Source: Solibacillus sp040273735
GTDB lineage: Bacteria; Bacillota; Bacilli; Bacillales_A; Planococcaceae
Direction of reading: 5' to 3'
NCBI RefSeq assembly: GCF_040273735.1
Contig: NZ_JBELZM010000012.1
Coordinates: 62,001-126,000 of the forward strand
DNA: 64,000 bases
Part shown: in pieces, positions 18,066-26,145 of the stretch
Numbering within the stretch: position 1 is the stretch's first letter
Layout of the letters: the number at the start of each line of letters is the position of its first letter
Notes under the pieces: generated by a model
The model's database searches: none
What the model saw: only the letters and a program-made list of their open reading frames with translations
What the model was told of the DNA's origin: nothing
Program-made: the position numbers and the translations under genes

Positions 18066-18743
18066 TTAATTTGCGGTTTTGACAGTCTTTGAACGTAATG
18101 TCGTATTTTTCCCATGCATAAAGTTTTCTAATACTGCGTACAAATTTTCAATCTCTGTATCTGATAAACGTTTTCCTTCAATTGTTGTTGCCCATTTCTT
18201 TAATTCCGCGATTTTCAGCACTTCAACATTGGCAGAATGAATTTCAATCTGCTGGAATGAACAATCATTCGTAAAAACTACCATTGTTTCAAAAAGTTCG
18301 CCATCTACTTCCGGCAGCTTGTCTTTTAATATATGGGTCAAACGTTTTGTTTCATGGATTGGATTATTAAATACTTTTTTCTGATTTTTATGTAATAGCT
18401 CAATCCATTCGAAGCTCTGTTCCCGTCCATTAATCCATCCTGATTTCACTTTCACATTCATTACATAAATTCCTGATTCATGAAGTAAAAGAGCGTCAAT
18501 AGTTTGAACTTCATTGTGTACAGGAAGTTGTAGATTCACCATTATTTTTTTTGTACCTTGAACATGCTCCAGCTCTTTTACAATCTGATAGGATGTTCGG
18601 ACACTTTTGTTCATAAGGACGTCAAAATACGAATAGCCGGTCAATTGGTAAAATGTTGTATTGTCATGACTATATAGTTTAAATATAAAGTAACCTATAA
18701 TCGCAATTAGGACGACCAGTATAAATAAGGTCATTGCGCTCAC
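18066..18743 (-). CDS. membrane-anchored NERD-like protein
   Basis: A 225-residue protein with an N-terminal TM helix (about residues 4-24) and a domain resembling NERD (nuclease-related domain, PF08378): TIDALLLHESGIYVMNVK, SGWINGREQSFEW and NPIHETKRLTHIL are in the family order. In nuclease-type NERD domains the first block ends in Glu-x-Lys of the PD-(D/E)xK site; here the Glu is replaced by Asn (NVK near residues 95-97), so the domain may bind without cutting. Role unknown. It is transcribed after the HAD phosphatase gene's neighbour and has its own terminator. Confidence 0.7.
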   Translation of the reverse strand: MSAMTLFILVVLIAIIGYFIFKLYSHDNTTFYQLTGYSYFDVLMNKSVRTSYQIVKELEHVQGTKKIMVNLQLPVHNEVQTIDALLLHESGIYVMNVKVKSGWINGREQSFEWIELLHKNQKKVFNNPIHETKRLTHILKDKLPEVDGELFETMVVFTNDCSFQQIEIHSANVEVLKIAELKKWATTIEGKRLSDTEIENLYAVLENFMHGKNTTLRSKTVKTAN

Positions 18744-18792
18744 TCCTTGCCTGCATCATCGCATTTCATTTTATATAGTACTAATGCCTTTA

Positions 18793-19512
18793 TTAAATTC
18801 CTAATGGCTGTGGATTAATGGCTTTATTACTGTTTAAAATCGGTAAAAGTTGAGCCAGCTTTTGTATTTCATAAGTTGGCTGAATTGTTGCTGGTACTGC
18901 ATTAAACGGGTTAAGCCAGCATGTATCGATGCCGGCATTTGCGCCCCCGATAATATCTGCACTGTAGGAATCACCGATAATCATCGCCTTGTTCGGGTCG
19001 AAATTCGGAATCCGTTCAAACACATAATCAAAAAATGGCTTCATCGGTTTTTGATAGCCTGTATTTTCGGAAACGAAGACTTGCTTAAAATAAGGTGCTA
19101 ACCCTGTTACTTGGAGGCGTTTTATCTGTGTCTCCGCCAATCCATTCGATGTAATATACAATTCGTATTCAGGTGCCAATGTTTGAATTAGCTCCAATGC
19201 ACCTTCAACAAACACTTTACTTTCTGCTAAATAAACACGGTACTCCGCGTCCAATACCCTGCCATCCACTTCGACGCCAAAATGCTCGAATGTCTTGCCG
19301 AAACGGTTTTCCATTAAAATATCTCGAGTAATCAGCCCTTCTTCAAGCGAGCTCCATAAACCCGTATTAATTTCTCGGTAAACAGCTTCGATTTGAGGCG
19401 TTAATGGTAACTGATGTGCTTCAAATAATTTCGGCAAGGCTAACCTTTCTGCCGCTTTAAAATCCAATAATGTATCATCTAGGTCAAACAGTAAAAATTG
19501 ATAATTCTTCAT
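18793..19512 (-). CDS. HAD-family pyrimidine nucleotidase, YjjG/YfnB type
   Basis: A 239-residue haloacid dehalogenase-type phosphatase. Motif I is FDLDDTLLDF (nucleophile Asp10), motif II ITSNG, motif III the Lys in YQKPMKPFF and motif IV IIGDSYSADIIGG. The long alpha-helical cap between motifs I and II and the fit to YjjG (house-cleaning 5'-nucleotidase acting on noncanonical pyrimidine nucleotides) make that the best call. Cytoplasmic. Ribosome site GGAGAATACAA precedes the ATG. Confidence 0.85.
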   Translation of the reverse strand: MKNYQFLLFDLDDTLLDFKAAERLALPKLFEAHQLPLTPQIEAVYREINTGLWSSLEEGLITRDILMENRFGKTFEHFGVEVDGRVLDAEYRVYLAESKVFVEGALELIQTLAPEYELYITSNGLAETQIKRLQVTGLAPYFKQVFVSENTGYQKPMKPFFDYVFERIPNFDPNKAMIIGDSYSADIIGGANAGIDTCWLNPFNAVPATIQPTYEIQKLAQLLPILNSNKAINPQPLGI

Positions 19513-19644
19513 TTGTATTCTCCGTTTCCATTATACTGATATATTACCTTATTATAATTAAATCATAATTTTAACTATTTACACTACTCCTAATTTTCGA
19601 TAGCATGAGTGTATTGCTCTATGTGAAGAAAGAAGGGTTCTTTT

Positions 19645-20415
19645 ATGGGATTTGAGTTAGACCCACAACTAGTTATTATTTTAATTTGTTTTGGTTTTTT
19701 AGCAGCATTTATCGATTCGGTTGTGGGAGGCGGCGGCCTTATTTCACTGCCTGCATTAATGTTTGCAGGGCTAAGTCCCTCTGCAGCTGTTGCAACAAAC
19801 AAACTCGCCGGGACAATGGGTTCCTTAACGAGTACTATTACCTTTTATCGGTCTGGAAAGCTGGATATTAAATCTGTCATGAAGTATTTTCCATGGGTTT
19901 TTATTAGCTCGATGATCGGGGCTTGGATTGTCCATTTACTTGATCCAAATTTGTTGAAACCTTTAATGCTGATTATGCTGGCAGCAGTAGCTGTCTATAC
20001 AATTTTCAAAAAAGATTGGGGCAGTATTTCAGCGGTCAAATCACTTTCAAAGACAAAGTATCTGTTATTTTTCTTAGTGATTTCACTGATTGGTTTTTAT
20101 GATGGGTTTTTAGGTCCTGGTACTGGGTCATTCCTGATATTTGCATTTCTGATGGTTGGCTATGATTTTTTAAAGGCAGCTGGTAATGCAAAACTCCTTA
20201 ATTTCGGGAGTAATATTGGAGCGCTTTTAATGTTTATCTATTTAGGGCAAATCAATTATACATATGGCTTGATTATGGGGGCCGCCCAAATTGTCGGAGC
20301 GATTGTCGGTTCGCGGTTTGCAATTAAGCGTGGAAGCGGCTATGTGCGTGTCCTTTTCATCATCGTCACGATTACATTACTTGCAAAAAATAGCTATGAT
20401 TTTTTCTTGAAATAA
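19645..20415 (+). CDS. TSUP family permease (TauE/SafE type)
   Basis: A 256-residue membrane protein with about eight TM helices. It shows the duplicated family motif: FIDSVVGGGGLISLPALM near residues 23-40 and FYDGFLGPGTGSFLIFAF near 151-168. TSUP proteins move small sulfur or organic anions such as sulfite, thiosulfate, taurine or sulfoacetate; the substrate cannot be told here. GAAGGG precedes the ATG. Single gene, ended by a strong terminator. Confidence 0.88.
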   Translation: MGFELDPQLVIILICFGFLAAFIDSVVGGGGLISLPALMFAGLSPSAAVATNKLAGTMGSLTSTITFYRSGKLDIKSVMKYFPWVFISSMIGAWIVHLLDPNLLKPLMLIMLAAVAVYTIFKKDWGSISAVKSLSKTKYLLFFLVISLIGFYDGFLGPGTGSFLIFAFLMVGYDFLKAAGNAKLLNFGSNIGALLMFIYLGQINYTYGLIMGAAQIVGAIVGSRFAIKRGSGYVRVLFIIVTITLLAKNSYDFFLK

Positions 20416-20422
20416 TTATACC

Positions 20423-20455
20423 GGATGTCCAACTTAAACTTGGACATCTTTTTTT
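20423..20455 (+). terminator. terminator after the TSUP permease gene
   Basis: GATGTCCAA and TTGGACATC flank a 7-base loop; seven T follow. Confidence 0.95.
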
Positions 20456-20458
20456 AAA

Positions 20459-20487
20459 ATAAGCCCCGAAACATGTTCGGGGCTTAT
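20459..20487. terminator. bidirectional hairpin between convergent genes
   Basis: AAGCCCCGAA pairs with TTCGGGGCTT around five bases; A/T-rich flanks allow termination mainly of the minus-strand DinB gene. Confidence 0.85.
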
Positions 20488-20490
20488 TTC

Positions 20491-20961
20491 TTATTGCATT
20501 TCTTTTGTAGGCCCCATTACCGGAGGCACTGCTAAGCCCGCCTGGCGAAGTAATACTGTCATTTGACCAACATGATGTGTTTGATGTGTAATCACTGTGC
20601 GAAGTAATTCACCGCGCTTCATCATACCGCCGAAAGCAGGTACTTCTTCTAAAAGCTGTTCTTCTGTTAATGCTGCCGCTTCTTTTTTATACGCTTCGCG
20701 CACCATTTCATACTTCTCTATAATTTCAGCCATTGTTTCTGGCTGTGGCATATCAGGACCTGGACCCGGAATTTGCAATCCTGCAAAATGGCCGAATGCG
20801 CCTGCTACACTTACTAAATGCCACGATAACCATCCTAATGAATTGTGCTCATCTACGATGGCGATATGCATTTTGTCATTTGGAACAGCTTCCATTACTT
20901 TCAATGCACCTTTTGATGAAATCGCCCAATCTTTTACAAAATCTTCAGCTACACGATACAT
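20491..20961 (-). CDS. DinB-like metal-binding protein
   Basis: A 156-residue four-helix-bundle protein of the DinB/YfiT superfamily. The three-His metal site is visible as His in LGWLSWHLV and the pair in THQTHHVGQM. Members include mycothiol- or bacillithiol-dependent transferases and damage-inducible proteins of unknown function. ATG 20961 follows AAAGGGGAATTAATT; the extra 12 codons upstream lack a ribosome site. Single gene. Confidence 0.85.
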   Translation of the reverse strand: MYRVAEDFVKDWAISSKGALKVMEAVPNDKMHIAIVDEHNSLGWLSWHLVSVAGAFGHFAGLQIPGPGPDMPQPETMAEIIEKYEMVREAYKKEAAALTEEQLLEEVPAFGGMMKRGELLRTVITHQTHHVGQMTVLLRQAGLAVPPVMGPTKEMQ

Positions 20962-21045
20962 AATTAATTCCCCTTTACTACGGTTTGTATTTATCATACC
21001 GAATAAGATGGCATTGCGCTATCAATCAACAGCTAAGACTTTTCG

Positions 21046-21552
21046 TTAAAATAAATAATCCAGCACGATGCTCCATATTTCAACTTTTTCATCAAAGGTT
21101 TTAATATTCTTCCCTGGAATTGGACTTGTTGATGGCATTTTTTTATACGCCCGTCCGTCCAATACTTCGAGTCCGGTATGTCTTTTAAAAACATCGAAGC
21201 TTTTCCCGCCATTAAATAGGACAAGCTGTATTTGCGGATATTTTTTAAACAGTTCCGAAAAGTTATTCGGTACTTCATTTTTTATTGTTGCATCCAGGCT
21301 TCCTTCACGTTCACAGCTCTCAATCGAATCCCATAGCCCTATACGATGTTTACGAAGAAGTGCAATTCTTTCGTTATAGTCTTCCGGAATTTCGTTTGCT
21401 AGAAGCCTTCCCATAATCGGCCAAAAGTGATTCCGTCGGTTGCCGTAGTATTGCTGCTTTTCCAGTGATTGTTTTCCTGGCATCGATCCAAGGATAAGCA
21501 CTTTAGTTTTTCCATCCACAATTGGAGGTAATATATTTCTGATTGGCTCCAT
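21046..21552 (-). CDS. DNA-deoxyinosine (hypoxanthine) glycosylase, UDG superfamily
   Basis: A 168-residue protein of the family 6 uracil-DNA-glycosylase type. Motif 1 reads VLILGSMPGKQS, followed by QQYYGNRRNHFWPIM, and the C-terminal motif is MPSTSPIPG. Family 6 enzymes remove hypoxanthine (deaminated adenine) from DNA by base excision. ATG 21552 is preceded by AAGGG at about ten bases; the open frame continues 17 codons upstream but that part is not family-like. Single gene. Confidence 0.87.
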   Translation of the reverse strand: MEPIRNILPPIVDGKTKVLILGSMPGKQSLEKQQYYGNRRNHFWPIMGRLLANEIPEDYNERIALLRKHRIGLWDSIESCEREGSLDATIKNEVPNNFSELFKKYPQIQLVLFNGGKSFDVFKRHTGLEVLDGRAYKKMPSTSPIPGKNIKTFDEKVEIWSIVLDYLF

Positions 21553-21605
21553 CGTTTTCAATCCCTTCACTATTGTCAGCCTTATTATAAATAAATTTTC
21601 CAAAC

Positions 21606-21653
21606 AAAAATACTGTCCACAAAACCAAATAGCCTGGTTTGTGAACAGTACTT
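21606..21653 (-). terminator. terminator after the oligopeptide-binding protein gene
   Basis: Minus strand: TACTGTTCACAAACC pairs with GGTTTTGTGGACAGTA; TTTTTG follows. It is also directly upstream of the glycosylase gene. Confidence 0.85.
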
Positions 21654-21659
21654 ATTAAA

Positions 21660-23282
21660 TCATTGTGAAATTTTCACGTTTTGAATCTGATAAATTCCAG
21701 TAGCATCGATTGAGAAGCCTGTAACGCTATTGGCATAGCCTGTTAAATAAGCTTGGTGGTGGATAAATGCTGCAGGTGCTTCAGTAATAATAATATCCTG
21801 TGCCTGTTTATAAATATCCATGCGAATCGTTTCGTCTGTTTCAATGCGTCCGACTTCCAATAGCTCATCTAATTCTTTATTGCTATAACGTGTACGGTTG
21901 TTGTTACCGATATCAGACGTGTGGAATAGCGGGTATAGTGCCCCATCCGCATCTCCGGTAGACGGAGCCCATCCAAGCATGAACATATCATGGTCGCCTT
22001 TAGATGTTCTTTCTAAATAAGCGCCCCATTCCATTACTTCAATTTCCACCTCTATGTTGAGCTGCTTTAACGTTTCTTGCAGGATAATCGCAATCTGCTG
22101 GCGTTGCGGGTTATCATTTGTCCATATTGTCGTTTTAAATCCATCTGGGAAGCCCGCTTCTTCTAGCAGTTTCTTTGCTTCTTCAATATTTGTATCCTGC
22201 TTCGCCACTTCTTCGTTATATCCCCATACCATTGGTGATAGTGGCCCGAATGCCTGCACACCAAAGCCATCGTAAACACCTTTTAAAATAGCTTCGCGGT
22301 CAAGCGCTTTTGAAATTGCCTGACGAACCTTCGGATTATCGAATGGAGCTTTTTCTGTATTGAAGCCTAAATATGAAATGGAAACAGAAGGCTGTTTTAC
22401 TACTTGGGCAAACCCTTCGACAAGCGGTACTTCTGTTGGTTGTACAGGGTCAATAATGTGAGCATAGCCTGCTTCCAAATCAGCTGCCCGTGTTGCACTT
22501 TCCGGTACTGTTTTAAATACGGCTGAATCATAGGCTACTTGCTCGCCCCAGTATTCTGTATTTTTTGCAAGACGAATTTCCTGACCTGGTGTCCATTTTT
22601 CTAACTTCAGGAAGCCAGTGCCGATCGGATTTTCATTTCCGTACGCACGTGCTTCACCCCCACTTTCCATACGTTTATAATCTTCTTCAATAACCGCAGG
22701 GCTCATCATATTGCCGCCAGGATGTGTTAAGGCAAACAGCAACGGTCCATAAGGCTCTTCTGTTTTAATTTGTACTGTATAGTCATCGACAACGATTACT
22801 TCTTTAATTGGTTCAAAGTTAGAAAGACGAGGTGATGCAATATTCGGATCAAGCAGACGGTCTAAATTCACTTTAACCGCTTCCGCATTGAAATCTGTTC
22901 CATCATGGAACTTTACCCCTTGGCGAAGTTTTAATTGCAGTGTTAAATCATCGAGATATTCCCACGACTCGGCTAATAGAGGTTCGATTTCTCCAGTATC
23001 AAAATTACGTACAACTAATGTTTCGAAAATATTGCGTTGTACATTTGAGGAAGGGACATCATTTGAGCCGTGCGGATCCAATTCAACTGCTTCTGAAAGG
23101 ACTTCAATCACAAGCTCGCCACCTTCTGATGCCGCATTCTCTGTAGTTGTATCTTTACCAGCATCCGTTTCGGCTTTAGAATCGGCCGAACTATCTGTAG
23201 ATGTATCCTCTTCATTACTGCATGCAGCCATTATGAGGACAAAAGAGAATAATAATATCACCCATACTTTTTGTAACTTCAT
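21660..23282 (-). CDS. oligopeptide ABC transporter substrate-binding lipoprotein
   Basis: A 540-residue SBP_bac_5 family protein. A lipoprotein signal (MKLQKVWVILLFSF...MAAC, lipid Cys at about residue 21) is followed by a Ser/Glu/Asp-rich linker and the domain with VKFHDGTDFNAEAVKVNLDR, VRQAISKALDREAILKGVY and EEAKKLLEEAGFPDGF, all family hallmarks. It would bind peptides (or nickel/other ligands) outside the membrane and deliver them to an Opp/Dpp permease. No permease or ATPase genes are next to it, so it is an orphan receptor that must borrow a transporter elsewhere. Confidence 0.9.
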   Translation of the reverse strand: MKLQKVWVILLFSFVLIMAACSNEEDTSTDSSADSKAETDAGKDTTTENAASEGGELVIEVLSEAVELDPHGSNDVPSSNVQRNIFETLVVRNFDTGEIEPLLAESWEYLDDLTLQLKLRQGVKFHDGTDFNAEAVKVNLDRLLDPNIASPRLSNFEPIKEVIVVDDYTVQIKTEEPYGPLLFALTHPGGNMMSPAVIEEDYKRMESGGEARAYGNENPIGTGFLKLEKWTPGQEIRLAKNTEYWGEQVAYDSAVFKTVPESATRAADLEAGYAHIIDPVQPTEVPLVEGFAQVVKQPSVSISYLGFNTEKAPFDNPKVRQAISKALDREAILKGVYDGFGVQAFGPLSPMVWGYNEEVAKQDTNIEEAKKLLEEAGFPDGFKTTIWTNDNPQRQQIAIILQETLKQLNIEVEIEVMEWGAYLERTSKGDHDMFMLGWAPSTGDADGALYPLFHTSDIGNNNRTRYSNKELDELLEVGRIETDETIRMDIYKQAQDIIITEAPAAFIHHQAYLTGYANSVTGFSIDATGIYQIQNVKISQ

Positions 23283-23402
23283 TTTGCCTTCCTCCCTTTA
23301 TAACTGAATTTTCTGTTTTTAATATATTAACTTTTATTGGAAATAATAGCAACCCATCATTATACAAATACTATAAGTTTACTAGGTTAAATAGTTCAAA
23401 AG

Positions 23403-23436
23403 AAAAAAGAACCACATTATTATATGTGATTCTTTT
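23403..23436 (-). terminator. terminator after the amidohydrolase gene
   Basis: Minus strand: AAGAATCACAT and ATGTGGTTCTT form the stem; TTTTCTTTTG follows. Confidence 0.85.
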
Positions 23437-23442
23437 ACTATC

Positions 23443-25023
23443 TTATTCTCTTTTATAGACGATAGTTCCTCCAACGACAGTTAACAATGCATTTGTCTGG
23501 AGAATTTCTTCCGAGCTGCATTTCATTAAATCGGTATCAAGTACTGTAAAATCTGCATCATATCCATTGCGGATATACCCGCGTTCATTTTCTTTACAAA
23601 TTGCCTCTGCACTTCCAACCGTGTACATTTTCACTGCCTCAAAACGGGAAACCTTTTGCTCTCTGTTATAACCTTCATGTATATCTTTTGGCTTCTTTCG
23701 CTCTACTGCCGCATAGATCGTTTCAAATGGACTCATTGCTTCAATCGGCGCATCGGTACCTGCAGCACATATGAAACCTTCATCTATAAAAGTTTTCCAA
23801 GCATAATGATGACCAGCACGGTTTTCACCAAGTTTCTCAGTTACCCATGGATAGTCTGATGTAACAAAGGCCGGCTGCAAATCCAATATAACCTGCAGTT
23901 TTTTCATTCGAGCAAGCTGTTCTTCAGATACGACGCAGCAATGGATCAGGCGATCGCGCTTCCCGTCAGCTACAGGATATTTTTCTAGATATTGAAGCAC
24001 CTGTTCCATTGCGCCATCACCGATTATATGAATAGCTACCGCTTCATTATATTTTCGCGCTAATTGAATGAGTGCTTCCATTTGAGCATCCGTATGAATA
24101 AGCATCCCTTTATTATGTTCATCATTTGCATAGGGAGCCAATAGTGCAGCCGTAGAGCCGCCTAATGAACCATCTGCAAAAATTTTCATCGCACCAGGCT
24201 CGATATATGGCTCACTAAATGGCGCATGATTCGTAATCATTTCCTCAAATACCGCATGATGGCGCAATAAATTGACACGGAAATGTTTTCGTTCACCTAT
24301 TACGCTATGATAGGCAGTTAATGGATTCATAAAGTGACCATAATAACTCATCTCTTCTGTATGTCCGCCAGTTAAACCATAGGATTGCATATGTTCAATA
24401 GCCAGCTGCAAGGACTGCGCCAAGCTTTCGATATAGCTTTCCCCCTCTTGTTTGAATAGTGAAGATACTAGATTCGTTGCCTGTTCGTACAACAATCCGT
24501 TTAGCTCATCATTTTCATGACGGCCAATCTTTCCGCCTGCCGCATCTTCGGTATTTATTGTAACCCCCGCCAATTGGAGTGCGGCTGAATTGACTAAAGC
24601 AACATGGTGACACACACGATTAAGGAATATGGGGTTATTAGTGACAGCATCCAATTCCTCTTTCGTTGGGATACGGCCATCTGTAAATTGATTTTCATTC
24701 CATCCGTCCCCAATGAGCCACTGCCCAACCTGTAGTTGGCTTGCCGCATTTTTCACCAGTTGCAGAAGCTCTTCACCGCTTGTCGCTACTGTCAAATCAA
24801 GACGCATCAACTTTTCACCGTGTCCAATCATGTGGAGATGACTATCTACAAAGCCTGGGTACATAGCTGCGCCCTGCAAGTCGATAACCTCATCTGCATA
24901 GACTAGTAAATCGTCGAAAGCTCCTGTCTCCACAATTTTACCACCTTGTACAAGTACTGCCTGCACAGTCGCCCCTTCTTGTTCCATCGTATATATTGTG
25001 CCATTAGTCCATAGTTGCTTCAT
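23443..25023 (-). CDS. amidohydrolase, YtcJ-like (Amidohydro_3)
   Basis: A 526-residue metal-dependent hydrolase of the PF07969 group. The metal ligands are seen in GFVDSHLHMIGHG, in the Glu/His regions GGHTEEM and AIHIIGDGAMEQ, in RLIHCCVV and the late Asp in GTDAPIEAMSPF. YtcJ-type enzymes are putative amidases with unknown natural substrates. The start ATG has a GGGGG(A)TAGCTGAAG ribosome region. It lies 18 bases downstream of the small lipoprotein gene at 25041, so the two are probably co-transcribed. Confidence 0.85.
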   Translation of the reverse strand: MKQLWTNGTIYTMEQEGATVQAVLVQGGKIVETGAFDDLLVYADEVIDLQGAAMYPGFVDSHLHMIGHGEKLMRLDLTVATSGEELLQLVKNAASQLQVGQWLIGDGWNENQFTDGRIPTKEELDAVTNNPIFLNRVCHHVALVNSAALQLAGVTINTEDAAGGKIGRHENDELNGLLYEQATNLVSSLFKQEGESYIESLAQSLQLAIEHMQSYGLTGGHTEEMSYYGHFMNPLTAYHSVIGERKHFRVNLLRHHAVFEEMITNHAPFSEPYIEPGAMKIFADGSLGGSTAALLAPYANDEHNKGMLIHTDAQMEALIQLARKYNEAVAIHIIGDGAMEQVLQYLEKYPVADGKRDRLIHCCVVSEEQLARMKKLQVILDLQPAFVTSDYPWVTEKLGENRAGHHYAWKTFIDEGFICAAGTDAPIEAMSPFETIYAAVERKKPKDIHEGYNREQKVSRFEAVKMYTVGSAEAICKENERGYIRNGYDADFTVLDTDLMKCSSEEILQTNALLTVVGGTIVYKRE

Positions 25024-25040
25024 CTTCAGCTATCCCCCTT

Positions 25041-25547
25041 CTACATATCAAAATCTTGTCGTTTATATGGTAGTCCTATATTCATATGATCTAAGATTGG
25101 TTCATCCGATCCTTTGTAAAGAAACGTTATATCCTGCAATTCTGGTAAATTCTCAAAATAAGAACGCGCTAACGTTTCAACAAACATGTTGGCACCTGCA
25201 GAACCTTGAATTGTATAAATATCATCACCTAAATTAAGCACTAAACTTTTGTCTTCGTTTTCCATCGTATAATCCAAGAGTTCTACATCATGTTCATTTA
25301 CTTTTGAAAAAATAAACGGTACAAGTTCTTCTTCACCGCTATCAAAGTTTTCATCGAATGGAACCGTTTTTTCAGCATTCTCATCTGATTTATATAAAGT
25401 AATCTTTTCCTCTTTCACTCCAGGGCTACCCTGTGTCACATTGTCTGAATTATTTCCCGGGACATTTTTTACATCATCACTCGTCTCTTTTGTCCCGCAT
25501 GCTGCGAGCAAAAGCGCAAATAGCATTACTAATAATAATTTCTTCAT
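25041..25547 (-). CDS. small lipoprotein, possibly GerM/Mn-like
   Basis: A 168-residue secreted lipoprotein: signal peptide MKKLLLVMLFALLLAAC with the lipid Cys at residue 17, then a low-complexity Asn/Asp/Ser linker and an alpha/beta domain (KITLYKSDENAEKTVPFD... LVLNLGDDIYTIQGSAGANMFVETLARSYFENL). The strand pattern and the -LYxxD- opening resemble the GerMN/sporulation lipoprotein fold, but I would call that tentative. ATG 25547 follows GGAG by about ten bases; the longer frame to 25601 is unlikely. First in a unit with the amidohydrolase. Confidence 0.7.
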   Translation of the reverse strand: MKKLLLVMLFALLLAACGTKETSDDVKNVPGNNSDNVTQGSPGVKEEKITLYKSDENAEKTVPFDENFDSGEEELVPFIFSKVNEHDVELLDYTMENEDKSLVLNLGDDIYTIQGSAGANMFVETLARSYFENLPELQDITFLYKGSDEPILDHMNIGLPYKRQDFDM

Positions 25548-25724
25548 CGTTGTCTCGCTCCTTCCTTTTGATGTATTACTTTCAAGATACAGAATAAACA
25601 AACAATTTTCAAACTTCCGGCGGCTTTTTCCAAGTACTTTTATAGTCGAAATACGGCTAAGTCTATTTAATCAAAATAAATCCAATAAATTACAACACTG
25701 AAAATAAAATGTTTTCAAAAAATA

Positions 25725-25753
25725 TTGACAACGGTAATTACCTCCAATATTAT
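25725..25753 (+). promoter_or_regulatory. sigma-A promoter of the bmrCD-like operon
   Basis: TTGACA at 25725-25730 and TATTAT at 25748-25753 are separated by exactly 17 bases. This puts transcription start near 25760 and gives a leader of about 385 bases before the first ABC gene. Confidence 0.85.
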
Positions 25754-25798
25754 TAAGGAACACTAAATAAATTAAAACAAGGAAAGGAGTTTAGGGAT

Positions 25799-25897
25799 AT
25801 GATGACACCAATTGTAAAGTTACCTATTTCAACAACGACAATTTCATATTGCCCTAACCTGAACTTTTGTTTTAATTTCGCACGTACTTGTAAATAA
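25799..25897 (+). CDS. 32-residue leader peptide of the ABC exporter operon
   Basis: A short ORF with a strong GGAAAGGAG site nine bases before ATG 25799 (a second ATG follows at once). The peptide begins MMTPIVKLPISTTTISY and ends in a Cys/Asn/Phe-rich tail with three cysteines (residues 18, 24, 31) and a final Lys. The stop codon lies two bases before the first terminator stem, the geometry of ribosome-controlled attenuation. B. subtilis bmrCD is known to be controlled through a translated leader (bmrB); the peptide here is shorter and I see no obvious sequence match to it, so the similarity is of layout. A modified-peptide (RiPP) precursor is the alternative, but no modification enzyme is nearby. 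Confidence 0.7.
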   Translation: MMTPIVKLPISTTTISYCPNLNFCFNFARTCK

Positions 25898-25936
25898 AAG
25901 GCACAGGTGTGGACTTCCCTGTGCCCTTTTCGTTTT
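25896..25936 (+). terminator. first leader terminator (attenuator T1)
   Basis: GGCACAGG (25900-25907) pairs with CCTGTGCC (25918-25925); CTTTTCGTTTT follows. It starts just after the leader stop codon, so a ribosome paused near the end of the leader ORF would cover its 5' arm. Confidence 0.8.
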
Positions 25937-25973
25937 GACACCTTTTCGAAAAATCGGAATAGGTGTCTTTTTT
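25937..25973 (+). terminator. second leader terminator (attenuator T2)
   Basis: GACACCT (25937-25943) pairs with AGGTGTC (25961-25967), followed by six T. The hexamer AGGTGT also occurs at 25905-25910 inside T1, so it can pair with the T2 5' arm as a competing structure. Confidence 0.85.
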
Positions 25974-25976
25974 GTT

Positions 25977-26018
25977 TGCATCGGCCGGCTTTTAAATATC
26001 CGAAAAATGTACGATGCA
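25977..26018 (+). promoter_or_regulatory. third leader hairpin
   Basis: TGCATCG (25977-25983) and CGATGCA (26012-26018) are perfectly complementary and are followed by TTTTA. It sits 22 bases before the ribosome site of the second small ORF and may be part of the leader switch. Confidence 0.5.
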
Positions 26019-26052
26019 TTTTAGTGTAACAACAATTTTAGGAGGGCTTTAT

Positions 26053-26109
26053 ATGACTATCTTTTTACAGCGAAAACTATTAAAAATGGATCGATACGAT
26101 GATGGGTAG
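26053..26109 (+). CDS. 18-residue ORF between attenuator and ABC genes
   Basis: ATG 26053 lies six bases after TAGGAGGG, the best ribosome site in the region, and the frame encodes MTIFLQRKLLKMDRYDDG. It stops 36 bases before the first ABC gene. It may be a second regulatory peptide or keep ribosomes loaded on the leader. I know no family for it. Confidence 0.5.
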   Translation: MTIFLQRKLLKMDRYDDG

Positions 26110-26145
26110 CAACACGATCAACAATAAAGAAAGAAGGTATACGTA

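Noticed and set aside
25799..25897. The leader ORF as a modified-peptide (RiPP) precursor
   Set aside because: It has three cysteines, but no modification enzyme or leader protease is nearby, and the position right before tandem terminators explains it better.
25753..26019. An 88-codon minus-strand frame across the ABC leader
   Set aside because: It is the antisense of the leader ORF and its terminators, and has no ribosome site.
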